Assembly (NCBI RefSeq): GCF_003182255.1
Contig: NZ_QGTQ01000014.1
Location: 62,001-126,000, forward strand
Source: Paenibacillus cellulosilyticus
GTDB lineage: Bacteria > Bacillota > Bacilli > Paenibacillales > Paenibacillaceae
Direction of reading: 5' to 3'
DNA: 64,000 nt
The notes beneath the pieces are model-generated. The model made no database searches. It was not told the DNA's origin and saw only the letters and a list, made by a program, of their open reading frames with translations. A program made the translations under genes and the position numbers. Numbering within the stretch: position 1 is the first letter of the stretch; the number at the start of each line of letters is the position of its first letter. Of the stretch, positions 54,170-62,481 are shown in pieces.

Positions 54170-54199
54170 ATGATAACAAATCGTTTCCATTCCTGTAAA
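54170..54199 (-). promoter_or_regulatory. Promoter of the glnS T-box transcript
   Basis: On the minus strand TTTACA (54199-54194) and TATCAT (54175-54170), 18-bp spacer, just before the first T-box stem. Confidence 0.6.
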
Positions 54200-54246
54200 C
54201 AGATATTCATGGAATGTGCGTTTGCTTATGTCTCCCTTGTCAAATG

Positions 54247-55092
54247 TTAACCAAGTTCAAGCAACGTCTGTACACGCGTAATCGTTTCTTCGTTCGAGGG
54301 CATGTTGACAATGACGGTAAGATGCGGTGCATCGGATACGAGGAACGAGATTTGGTCGAATTCGAGTCGTCCTACGGTAGGATGAAAGTTGATCTTCTTG
54401 CCTTCGGGTCCTACGATCACGTCATGCTCCTGCCACCAGGTTCGGAACGGTTCACTGATCTCGCTCAACTCATCCACTAACGCAATCCACTCGGGATCGC
54501 TTGTGAATGTGCCATAATTGGCGCGGAACTGTGCGATTCGGTGGCGAGCATGCGCTTCCCACTTCTCTTGCAGCAATTGTTTGATATACGGTGAAGTGAA
54601 CGTCCGCCAGAGGGCGTTGCGATCACGAACAGACATACTCTCGTAGTCCCCGTATATCAGGTTAGAAGCCTTGTTCCATGCGACGATGTTCAATTGCTGG
54701 TCGGTCACAAGAGCGGGACTCGTCCCTTGCTGATCGAGGAAACGTTGAAGAAGCGGGCTAATGGTGCCGACGCATTGCGTGAAGTCCGCTGGAAGCTGCT
54801 GCAGTGCCAGCACATATAAATGACGACGCTCTGTTGCATTAAGCTGAAGTGCGCTTGCGATATTGTCCAGCACTTGAGCAGATACTTGGATGTCCCGTCC
54901 TTGCTCTAGTCTCGTATACCAGTCGACGCTAATCCATGCCAACTGAGCGACCTCCGAGCGCCGAAGTCCGGGTGTGCGTCTGCGGCCGGTATTCGGCAGG
55001 CCGGCCTGCTCCGGTGTGAGGCGGGCTCTACGTGTCTTCAGGAAGAGGGCCAGTTCATGCAGCCGTTCCTGTTCCGATTGTTCCATGGGCAT
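54247..55092 (-). CDS. XRE-family regulator with MmyB-like ligand domain
   Basis: 281 aa from ATG 55092 (AAGAAGGG, 9 nt). The longer ORF up to 55197 runs through a repeat fragment and is not credible. HTH at ~12-85 (RTPGLRRSEVAQLAWISVDWYTRLEQGRDIQVS), then the MmyB-type PAS-like domain (~105-270, ALVTDQQLNIVAWNKASNLIYGDY), which is thought to bind a small hydrophobic ligand. It is divergent from the drug exporter at 55273 and probably represses it. Confidence 0.9.
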   Translation of the reverse strand: MPMEQSEQERLHELALFLKTRRARLTPEQAGLPNTGRRRTPGLRRSEVAQLAWISVDWYTRLEQGRDIQVSAQVLDNIASALQLNATERRHLYVLALQQLPADFTQCVGTISPLLQRFLDQQGTSPALVTDQQLNIVAWNKASNLIYGDYESMSVRDRNALWRTFTSPYIKQLLQEKWEAHARHRIAQFRANYGTFTSDPEWIALVDELSEISEPFRTWWQEHDVIVGPEGKKINFHPTVGRLEFDQISFLVSDAPHLTVIVNMPSNEETITRVQTLLELG

Positions 55093-55122
55093 ACGGTTAT
55101 TTCCCTTCTTAAAGAGGTCGTT

Positions 55123-55155
55123 TTCTCGGTGCTGAAAACCGATCTTTTTGAACAC
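55123..55155. repeat. Half copy of the thiamine-operon repeat
   Basis: TTCTCGGTGCTGAAAACC followed by GATCTTTTTGAACACA is the inverse complement of 12602-12634 with one mismatch. The other half of the element is absent. It lies in the divergent spacer between the XRE regulator and the exporter and may carry part of a promoter. Confidence 0.75.
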
Positions 55156-55272
55156 ACACTTAATGGTAGGATGATTACTCCTAGGATAACGGGGCATCTC
55201 GTTTATGTAAACGATCTGCTATACGCTTAGCAAGCACGAGATCCACGTCAATGAGGAAGGGGAGTCATTCGA

Positions 55273-56658
55273 TTGCAAGAAGTAATGGTACAGTCCAAAA
55301 TTCTAACACGTTCGGCCAAGCTTATTTTTCTGCTCGGCATTTCGCTGGGGTACTTCATGGTCCTGCTGGATATGACCGTTGTTAGCGTGGCATTGCCCAC
55401 CATTCATTCGGAGCTGGGTGGAGGAATGTCTGATCTGCAATGGGTGGTGAATGCCTATACGATTGTATTCGCAGGATTGCTGCTGTCGATGGGAACGCTG
55501 ACCGATAAATTTGGTGCCAAAAAGTTATTCGTCGGCGGGCTGCTGCTCATCCTAGCCGCCTCGGGCATTTCAGCAGCTGTCACTTCGATTGGCGCGCTTA
55601 TAACGATGAGAGCTGTACTAGGTATCGGTGGAGCAGCGCTGCTGCCGGCTTCGCTGACGCTCATCGCACATGCTTATCCCGATCCGGGGGAACGGGCTCG
55701 GGCACTCGGCATATGGGCGGCTGTAACGGGAATCGCATTAGCAGCCGGACCGGTAGTAGGGGGAGTGCTGGTCGATTCACTTGGATGGCGCAGCATTTTT
55801 CTACTGAATCTCCCCATTGCCATTGTAAGTCTCGTTATCACTTGGGTATCCGTCCAAGAGACGGCTCGCAATCCGCAGCGCGGTCTCGATATTGCGGGTC
55901 AGCTGCTAGCGATCGTGACGATTGTGGCGTTGTCTTACGCTCTGATGGAAGGGGAGTCTTACGGATGGAGCTCCATGGTCATTCTAGGAGCATTCGGATT
56001 AGCGCTCGCGGGTATGGCTCTATTCATCGTCGTTGAAGCCCGCAGCAGGACACCGCTCATTCCGCTTCAGCTATTTCGCAGTCCTTCTCTAACTGCAGGG
56101 ATGTCAGCTGGGTTGCTCATTAATATCGGGCTGTCAGGCATTCTATTCATTATCCCGATGTTCTTCCAACAGGAACGAGGGCTGTCTGCCCATACAGCTG
56201 GAATTGCCTTACTGCCGATGATGATCCCGATGGCGATTAATCCAATCTTTACAGGCCGTATTGTCAGCCGACGGGGTCCGCGGCTGCCGATGACAGTTGG
56301 CTTTGCATCTGCGGCAGCAGGGACGGCGCTGCTAGTCGGAGTGAATGTCACGACAAGCTACTGGCTCACCTTGGCGGGGCTTCTCTTGCTGGGGTACGGA
56401 ATATCGCTTACGATTCCATCACTGATGGCAGCCGTGATCTCTTCAACACCTAAGGATCAAGTAGGCACAGCCTCCGGAATGATTAATTCGAGCCGGCAGC
56501 TGGGGGCAACATTAGGCGTTGCGATGATGGGGATGATCGTAAGTGCACGCGAATCATTCCTGTCCGGGATGCATACGTCGCTGCTCATCACGGCCATTCT
56601 TTTGTTAGGCGGCAGCCTTCTGTCCTATCTAATGGTAGGGCGGGCGAAGAAGTCATAG
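55273..56658 (+). CDS. MFS multidrug exporter, DHA2 (EmrB/QacA) type
   Basis: 461 aa with 14 predicted helices. MVLLDMTVVSVALPTIHSELG (motif D1) and LTDKFGAKKLFVGG (motif A) lie in the first helices; GPVVGGVLVDSLGWRSIFLLNLP is motif C of drug:H+ antiporters. It starts at TTG 55273 (GAAGGGGAG, 8 nt); ATG 55285 is the alternative. It exports a hydrophobic compound using the proton gradient. The divergent MmyB-type regulator suggests ligand-induced expression. Confidence 0.92.
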   Translation: MQEVMVQSKILTRSAKLIFLLGISLGYFMVLLDMTVVSVALPTIHSELGGGMSDLQWVVNAYTIVFAGLLLSMGTLTDKFGAKKLFVGGLLLILAASGISAAVTSIGALITMRAVLGIGGAALLPASLTLIAHAYPDPGERARALGIWAAVTGIALAAGPVVGGVLVDSLGWRSIFLLNLPIAIVSLVITWVSVQETARNPQRGLDIAGQLLAIVTIVALSYALMEGESYGWSSMVILGAFGLALAGMALFIVVEARSRTPLIPLQLFRSPSLTAGMSAGLLINIGLSGILFIIPMFFQQERGLSAHTAGIALLPMMIPMAINPIFTGRIVSRRGPRLPMTVGFASAAAGTALLVGVNVTTSYWLTLAGLLLLGYGISLTIPSLMAAVISSTPKDQVGTASGMINSSRQLGATLGVAMMGMIVSARESFLSGMHTSLLITAILLLGGSLLSYLMVGRAKKS

Positions 56659-56674
56659 CTCCCCGTGTCTATCC

Positions 56675-56716
56675 AAAAAGACCAATCCCTTGCATTCACG
56701 GGATTGGTCTTTTTTT
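56675..56716. terminator. Bidirectional terminator between the exporter and CYTH genes
   Basis: AAAAAGACCAATCCC and GGGATTGGTCTTTTTTT with a 10-nt loop, T-runs on both strands, between convergent genes. Confidence 0.93.
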
Positions 56717-56725
56717 GAGTTCCAA

Positions 56726-57223
56726 TTAAATGCTGCCGTTCTGCAAATCCCGCCACACCTTCTTGTTGCTGTATTGGCGCTCGGAGCCGATATCCTTGCC
56801 GAACCAAGCCGGAGGCACGAATGCATGCGCGGCATCCTCGGAATCGAATTCAACCTCCACCACGCTCAGCTGAATCTGATCGTAAATATCGATCTCGACG
56901 ACACGATCGTCCCACTTCGCGGTAATTCGGTTCTTCGTCAGCGGAATCAGCTTGCGGCCGCTCATCAGCTGCTCGTAGATGCTCGCTGTAATTTCGTATT
57001 CAATCTCTTCGCGGATCAGGCCATTTCCTGACTTGAAGGTATGGGTGTAATGCACCTCATTGGATGTGAGGTCAACCAATCGCCGTACACGTACTTCTTG
57101 CTGCTCATCTATGGCAAGATAGGTTTGCTCAATCCGCTGCTCGGACACGAAAGTGATAACGCCATCTTCAATGAGCTGCTTCGGATCGTTCTCTAACAGA
57201 AATTTACTTTCGATTTCCAACAC
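56726..57223 (-). CDS. CYTH-domain protein (triphosphate tunnel metalloenzyme-like)
   Basis: ~165 aa. EIESKF near the N-terminus is the ExExK signature; basic residues in EVRVRRL, HTFKSG and NRITAKW and the acidic strand VVEIDIYD line the tunnel that binds triphosphates. Family members hydrolyse inorganic triphosphate or thiamine triphosphate, or cyclise ATP; the substrate is not set by sequence. GTG 57223 is 11 nt from AAAGGAG and fits better than GTG 57232, which is 2 nt away. Alone on its strand. Confidence 0.85.
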   Translation of the reverse strand: MLEIESKFLLENDPKQLIEDGVITFVSEQRIEQTYLAIDEQQEVRVRRLVDLTSNEVHYTHTFKSGNGLIREEIEYEITASIYEQLMSGRKLIPLTKNRITAKWDDRVVEIDIYDQIQLSVVEVEFDSEDAAHAFVPPAWFGKDIGSERQYSNKKVWRDLQNGSI

Positions 57224-57430
57224 TTGCTGCACGTCTCCTTTGGCTTGATGAACAATCCAGGTTAAGTATATGGATTTCCCGGAATGGTACGCGATGCACC
57301 CGATAAGGACGGAAGCATCGGTTTCACTTTGTTTCAGCTATTATACCATCTTCGCGGAAGCAATTCTGAATCGGAATTGTGTAACGTTCATATTAGAGAA
57401 TTCGTTACGATACAAATAACATTCTGCTAG

Positions 57431-57468
57431 ATTTTGACAGGTTATTCTATGAATTTAGACAGGTATTC
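57431..57468 (+). promoter_or_regulatory. Direct repeats upstream of the GH5 gene
   Basis: ATTTTGACAGGTTATTC (57431-57447) and AATTTAGACAGGTATTC (57452-57468) repeat GACAGGT at a 22-bp interval, two helical turns. Such direct repeats on one face are common binding sites of AraC/YesN-type activators. The first also holds a TTGACA that could be a -35 box. Confidence 0.4.
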
Positions 57469-57498
57469 GGATCGAAGAGGAGGGTGATACACTTTCAC

Positions 57499-57513
57499 TT
57501 GTAAACGCATTCA
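57499..57513 (+). promoter_or_regulatory. cre-type site upstream of the GH5 gene
   Basis: TTGTAAACGCATTCA fits all fixed positions of WTGNAANCGNWNNCW. It lies 77 bp before the ATG, downstream of the GACAGGT repeats. A perfect palindrome CTTCAAATTTGAAG (57555-57568) follows just before the SD. The rest of the 367-bp gap shows nothing further. Confidence 0.6.
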
Positions 57514-57590
57514 TTGTAAGGGGATAAGCCTCGTAACTACCAAGACTTTACATACTTCAAATTTGAAGAAAATAAGGAGATGAGGAATTA

Positions 57591-59288
57591 ATGAAAGCAA
57601 GTTGGTCCATCAAACTGCTGCTGCTTGCAGCGCTGATCATGACGCCGATGCTGGTTAACAGCAAATCTGCGAATGCATGGTCGGGAATGCCGATGTCGAA
57701 GCTCCATGTCAGCGGCAAACAGCTCGTGAACAGCAGCGGACAGCCCGTGCTGCTCAGCGGCTGGCATCAGCCATCTGGGTCTTACTGGACATACCAGAGC
57801 AGCAACTACTACCTGAGTCAGAACGGCAACAATCGGCATGCCGCAGTTCTTGCGTATTTGAAAGACATCACCGATACCTTCACGGACACCTCGGCTAAGT
57901 ATGGCAATTCGCACGGCTGGTATATGAACCAAGTACGTCTCTTCATTGACCGCGAAGATATGGGCGATGTAGCGGCGGGAACCTACAGCTTCGCAGGCTT
58001 GCAGAGCGTGACGCAGGATGTAATCATTCCTTATATCAATTACGCGAAGACCAAAGGGCTGTACGTAACGCTTGGACTGGATTTTACGCTGCTGGACAAC
58101 AAAGCCACGACGTCCTCGAACTTAGCCAAATTCAATGAAATCTGGGGCTATCTTGCCTCGCAGACTGCCATTAAGAGTGCGGACAACGTGATGTTCGAGC
58201 TCATTAACGAGCCTGTGCTATCTGATGTGAATGGCGTATGGGGAGGCAATCCTTCGCAGTCCAATTTCGTTGACTACTGGAACTCGCTGAAGAATTTCCA
58301 GAACTCGATCATTTCGACGATTCGAGGCAAAGGCGCCGATAACGTCATCTGGGCAGCGGGACTTGGCTGGGATCAATACTACCAGCTGTGCGCATCGAAT
58401 CCGCTGACGGATCCGCTGAACAATGTCGGATATTCGGTCCATTGGTATCCAGGTTATGGCGCGAATGACGATTTCGCAACGCTTCAGCAAATATGGAACA
58501 CGACCATCAAGCCTTGCGCCGACAACTATCCGATCAATATAACGGAGACGACTTGGTTTAAGAAGCAGACAGGCGATTCCGATTATTGGAGCCTGTTCAA
58601 CGGTTCGAATGAGGGCTTCGGCAAGAACACGAAAGCGATCTTTACTGCGGCAGGCAACGTCAGCATTGCAGCGCATATGAACGGCTTCATTCTCGACCCT
58701 GGCACGCGAAGCTCGTTCGCTGATCCGACAGCAGGTTTGAAGTACGATGGCGATGCAACGCGCGATGGCATGGCGCGCTTCCTGTTCGAGTGGTATTATG
58801 AGCGCGCGCAATTTAATCCATGGAATGGCATATGGAATGGATTGACGAACGGCGCGACTTATAAGTTCGTCAACCGTGCCTCTGGCAAGGTCATTGACGT
58901 ACCAGGCGGCCAGAATACCAACGCGCTGCAGCTGCAGCAGTATACGGATAACGGCGCAACCGCGCAGCAATGGGTGATTGCAGACCAGGGCACTTACAAT
59001 AACTTGTACAGACTGACGAGCGTAAGTTCATCCGATGGCAAAGTGATGGATGTCCGCAACGGCACGTCCAACAATGGCGAGGCGATTCAACTCATGCAGA
59101 GCTACAATAATACGGCTCAGCAGTTCCGACTGCTGAAGCTGAGCAACGGCTATTACAGCATCATCAACGTGAACAGCAACAAGGCGGTAGAGGTAGCGAA
59201 TGCTTCTGCGTCGAACGGAGCGTTGATCCAGCAGAATTGGTATCGGGGCGACCTGAACCAACAATGGCAGTTGGTCAAAATAAATTAG
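57591..59288 (+). CDS. Secreted GH5 glycoside hydrolase with C-terminal ricin-type lectin domain
   Basis: 565 aa. Signal peptide ending SANA (~29); a GH5-type TIM barrel (~35-400) with acid/base E207 in FELINEP and nucleophile E319 in NITETTW; a ricin-B/CBM13 domain (~415-565) with QW repeats (TAQQWVI, AQQFRLL, NQQWQLV). It should cut a beta-glucan or mannan outside the cell while the lectin domain holds the polymer; the exact GH5 subfamily is not set. Strong SD AAGGAGATGAGG. CcpA-type control is suggested by the cre site. Confidence 0.9.
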   Translation: MKASWSIKLLLLAALIMTPMLVNSKSANAWSGMPMSKLHVSGKQLVNSSGQPVLLSGWHQPSGSYWTYQSSNYYLSQNGNNRHAAVLAYLKDITDTFTDTSAKYGNSHGWYMNQVRLFIDREDMGDVAAGTYSFAGLQSVTQDVIIPYINYAKTKGLYVTLGLDFTLLDNKATTSSNLAKFNEIWGYLASQTAIKSADNVMFELINEPVLSDVNGVWGGNPSQSNFVDYWNSLKNFQNSIISTIRGKGADNVIWAAGLGWDQYYQLCASNPLTDPLNNVGYSVHWYPGYGANDDFATLQQIWNTTIKPCADNYPINITETTWFKKQTGDSDYWSLFNGSNEGFGKNTKAIFTAAGNVSIAAHMNGFILDPGTRSSFADPTAGLKYDGDATRDGMARFLFEWYYERAQFNPWNGIWNGLTNGATYKFVNRASGKVIDVPGGQNTNALQLQQYTDNGATAQQWVIADQGTYNNLYRLTSVSSSDGKVMDVRNGTSNNGEAIQLMQSYNNTAQQFRLLKLSNGYYSIINVNSNKAVEVANASASNGALIQQNWYRGDLNQQWQLVKIN

Positions 59289-59311
59289 TTCCATTTAAAC
59301 AATGAATGGTC

Positions 59312-59353
59312 CGTCCCGTATGACGTCTAGTCCGTCATACGGGACGTTTTTTT
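59312..59353 (+). terminator. Terminator of the GH5 gene
   Basis: CGTCCCGTATGAC and GTCATACGGGACG form a perfect 13-bp stem with a 9-nt loop, then seven T. Confidence 0.95.
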
Positions 59354-59499
59354 AGGAGAGGAGGAGCCTCATCGCATTTCATTAGATTTAATGGTGCAGA
59401 AGTATAGATCGGCAGGTATTCGTTCGCCGCACGTGATGCTACAATTTCCTATACCGCTTACATGGTTTAAGTTTCATTCGCCAAGGAGGAGTTACTTGA

Positions 59500-61248
59500 A
59501 TGACAGATCATAACCTAGCTGCAGTGAACGACGTTGTAAAAGGCGGCCCTGCCGCACCGCGAGATCCAGTCGATAAGCGCAGCAGCTTCTATCTGATGTT
59601 CGAATCGATCGTTGAGGCGACAGCCCGTCCGGATGGACGTTTCTCGCAGGAGATCTATTTGGAAGGGCGGCAGTTTATCGATAAGGTCCTATTCACAGGA
59701 GGCGTGACCGATGAATCAATCCTTCAGCTATTGACCGAATGCACTGGATTCCGACGGCTTGTCCACAGCATCGGCATATCCGTGAAGGCACAAGACGGAG
59801 ATCAAGCATCGGCATGGTTTGCCATGGAGAATTGGGGACGTACTCGGAAGTGCGAGACGGGGACGAAGCTTCGTATCAAGGTTCCAACTGACGGTACGGA
59901 AGCGATTCTAGTGCTGGAAGAACAAGAATGGTCACCTGATGATGATGTTCCGGGCAAGATGGCGATCGAATTCGATCGGCAGGGGGCGCTTGGAACTGCA
60001 AGCATTATCTTCTATTTGCATGATGGCTACCAGGTTCAGGCGGTCGAGCATGAATCTCCTGTCGACTATGAGTCGGATGCCTATCGAGCATTGCTAGCGA
60101 AGTCATTGCTAAGCGAAGGGAATAACGATAGGCTGAAGGCTGCGATTGAGAAAGCGAAGCGAGGAGAGGACGTTACGATTGCCTATATTGGCGGGTCCAT
60201 CACGCAGGGTGCAGGAGCCAAACCGATAAATACCGAAAGCTATGCTTATCGTTCCTATATGCAATTCAAGCAGATGTTCGGTCAAGTCGGCCGCGATCAC
60301 ATTCATTTAATCAAAGCAGGTGTAGGGGGCACGCCGTCTGAACTCGGCATCGTTCGATATGATCGAGATGTGCTTCGTGATGGGGCAGTGAAGCCGGATA
60401 TTGTCATTATCGAATTTGCAGTGAACGATGCGGGAGACGAGACGAATGGAGTCTGCTACGAGAGTTTGGCTCTGAACGCTTTGGCATCCGATAATCGACC
60501 TGCCGTGATCCTGCTATTCTCCGTATTCATGAACGATTGGAACCTTCAGGATCGTCTATCGCCCGTCGGGACCCATTACGGACTTCCGATGGTCAGCATT
60601 AAGGACGCTGTCGTTGAACAGTTCAGCCTGAGAACGGATGAGGGCCGCATAATTTCGAAGCGGCAGTTCTTCTACGATATTTATCACCCAACGAATGCCG
60701 GCCATCGGCTGATGGCGGACTGCCTGGCGCATTTGTTTGCCGAGACAGACCAGGCACATCCTGTGTCAGAGGACATTATCATCGACAAACCGCCGATCAT
60801 CGGCAATGATTTCGTCGGCACGAAACTGTTGGATCGAAACAGCAGCCTGGAAGGGCTCGTGACAATCGAGCCAGGCAGCTTCACCGCCACGGATGCTGAT
60901 CTGCAAATGGCAGAGATGGACGATCATCCATACGGCTCACCGCAATTCCCGAACAACTGGATGCATACCGGTGAATCGGGCGGCGAAAGCTTCAGGATGA
61001 CCATTCGCAGCAGACGTCTGCTGCTCGTGTATAAAGATTCGGGCAGCAGCGAATTCGGCCGTGCAGAAATCTGGGTCGACGGGCTACATACGAGAGACGC
61101 TGACCCGCACGAGATCAACTGGACTCACTGCACAGCAGTCATCCTGTACAATGAACCTGTCGCCAGGGAGCATACCGTAGAGATTATGATGGCTTCAGGT
61201 CAATCGGATCAAAAGTTTACGATACTTGGATTCGGATATGTAGAGTAG
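59500..61248 (+). CDS. SGNH-type carbohydrate esterase with flanking beta domains
   Basis: 582 aa, no signal peptide. The SGNH core is in the middle (~225-420): block I IAYIGGSITQGAG (S233), block II GVGGTPSELG, block III FAVNDAGDE and block V YDIYHPTNAGH (D393, H396). The N-terminal ~200 residues and C-terminal ~150 residues are beta-rich (GRAEIWVDG near the end) and resemble the jelly-roll parts of acetylxylan-esterase-like enzymes. It probably removes acetyl groups from imported oligosaccharides. Monocistronic, SD AAGGAGGAG. Confidence 0.83.
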   Translation: MTDHNLAAVNDVVKGGPAAPRDPVDKRSSFYLMFESIVEATARPDGRFSQEIYLEGRQFIDKVLFTGGVTDESILQLLTECTGFRRLVHSIGISVKAQDGDQASAWFAMENWGRTRKCETGTKLRIKVPTDGTEAILVLEEQEWSPDDDVPGKMAIEFDRQGALGTASIIFYLHDGYQVQAVEHESPVDYESDAYRALLAKSLLSEGNNDRLKAAIEKAKRGEDVTIAYIGGSITQGAGAKPINTESYAYRSYMQFKQMFGQVGRDHIHLIKAGVGGTPSELGIVRYDRDVLRDGAVKPDIVIIEFAVNDAGDETNGVCYESLALNALASDNRPAVILLFSVFMNDWNLQDRLSPVGTHYGLPMVSIKDAVVEQFSLRTDEGRIISKRQFFYDIYHPTNAGHRLMADCLAHLFAETDQAHPVSEDIIIDKPPIIGNDFVGTKLLDRNSSLEGLVTIEPGSFTATDADLQMAEMDDHPYGSPQFPNNWMHTGESGGESFRMTIRSRRLLLVYKDSGSSEFGRAEIWVDGLHTRDADPHEINWTHCTAVILYNEPVAREHTVEIMMASGQSDQKFTILGFGYVE

Positions 61249-61258
61249 CGAGATCACG

Positions 61259-61443
61259 CGAACGGTTGCCACGGTGCTTATGAGCCTAGCAATCAAATGT
61301 TTTAAAGGCTAACGGTTGCTGAAGCGCTTATCAGGCAGGTTTTCACCGTCAATAATCGGTTTCCGCCGCATTAAGCCCTTCTGCAACCGTTAGAATTCCA
61401 TACGAAGCAAATACACCAGTTTAGTCGTTGTGGCAACCGCTAG
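61259..61443. repeat. Four-arm intergenic repeat element, copy B
   Basis: Arms: CGAACGGTTGC (61259), CTAACGGTTGC (61309), inverted GCAACCGTTAG (61383) and GCAACCGCTAG (61433). Offsets 0, 50, 124, 174, the same as copy A. The outer arms pair as CGGTTGCCAC/GTGGCAACCG and the inner arms as CTAACGGTTGC-t-GAAG-c-GCTTA with its near complement. It lies between convergent esterase and SDR genes. Confidence 0.85.
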
Positions 61444-61459
61444 CTTAACGCCAAAATAC

Positions 61460-61505
61460 AAAAACCCAAGATGCAGCTGAACAATCGGCTGTTCCTTGGG
61501 TTTTT
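61460..61505. terminator. Bidirectional terminator before the SDR gene end
   Basis: AAAAACCCAAG and CTTGGGTTTTT with an inner CAGC/GCTG stem; T-runs on both strands. Confidence 0.88.
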
Positions 61506-61516
61506 CGGTATTCATT

Positions 61517-62350
61517 CTAAGCCTGATGCTGCGCCCGCATCGCGGCCAGCTTGTCCTGCGTGCGCGCCACGGTACCGCCATCGACACGGATGTCGGTGCC
61601 TGTTATATACGAGCTGTCGCTGCTGCAGAGGAAGGCGACGGCGCCAGCGATTTCGCTGGATTCGCCTTCGCGGCGGAGCGGCGTGTTGTCCAGCAGCCAT
61701 TTCATGCTATCGTTTGCTGCTGCCTCTTGGCGTCCCATTGGCGTATTGATCGTGCCCGGCGAGACGGAGACGATGCGAGCCCCTTTGAGCCCCCAATCCC
61801 AAGCCTGTTCCTCTACGATGAGATGAACGCCAAGCTTCGAAATACCGTAGGCTGCATCCGATCTTCCTTGCGTGAATACTTCGATGCGGTCGAGGAAATC
61901 GGGTGCAAGCGGGTGCTTGAGCAGATCGTTGTATGCTTCGTTGCGCGGGATAAAGTATGCCGACATCGATGAGATGCATACCGCGACGGAGCCAGGTACG
62001 GCATGCGGCAGGAATGCTCGCAGAATAAGTCCGGTTCCGACCATATTGACTTCCATCACGCGGCGTCCATCCGCCATCGTGGGAGATAGGCCGGCTGTAT
62101 GAATGATTGCACCAAGCTCGCCTAGCTTGGCAGCAGAAGCGGCAAGTGCCTCAACCTGCTCTTCGTTCGTAATATCGACAACTTGGCCGGAGACATCTGT
62201 TATTCCCTCAGCAGCCAGCTCTGCGATCGCTTGATCCAATCGCTCAGCGCTTACGTCAGCAAGAAGCACCGTACCCTGCTTGCCGACACGTCGAGCAATT
62301 GCTTTGCCCATCCCACCGGAACCGCCTGTAATGACATATACTTTGCTCAT
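61517..62350 (-). CDS. Short-chain dehydrogenase/reductase
   Basis: 277 aa from ATG 62350 (GGAGG, 8 nt). NAD(P)-binding TGGSGGMGKAIA (~8-19), an acidic residue in LLADVS suggesting NAD preference, ISSMSAY with the active Ser and YGISK with Tyr/Lys. A ~20-residue insert lies between Ser and Tyr. The substrate is unknown. Divergent from a TetR-family gene with an operator-like palindrome between them, so it is probably the regulator's target. Confidence 0.9.
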   Translation of the reverse strand: MSKVYVITGGSGGMGKAIARRVGKQGTVLLADVSAERLDQAIAELAAEGITDVSGQVVDITNEEQVEALAASAAKLGELGAIIHTAGLSPTMADGRRVMEVNMVGTGLILRAFLPHAVPGSVAVCISSMSAYFIPRNEAYNDLLKHPLAPDFLDRIEVFTQGRSDAAYGISKLGVHLIVEEQAWDWGLKGARIVSVSPGTINTPMGRQEAAANDSMKWLLDNTPLRREGESSEIAGAVAFLCSSDSSYITGTDIRVDGGTVARTQDKLAAMRAQHQA

Positions 62351-62392
62351 TCGTTTTGCCTCCATTATCGTTTGTTGTTATCATGAAAGTGG

Positions 62393-62403
62393 TTACCTAG
62401 TAA
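62393..62403. promoter_or_regulatory. Candidate TetR operator in the SDR/TetR divergent spacer
   Basis: TTAC-CTA-GTAA, a perfect inverted repeat 42 bp from the SDR start and 78 bp from the TetR start. Short and AT-rich, so only suggestive. Confidence 0.4.
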
Positions 62404-62481
62404 GCATAGGCCGGCTGCCTAGCACGGTTCAAACGACAATCGCATCGAAAATGTCCATTCCGACAAGGAGGCATTCGCTGT

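Noticed and set aside
55093-55197. N-terminal extension of the XRE regulator
   Set aside because: It translates the repeat fragment at 55123-55155 and has no SD; ATG 55092 has one.
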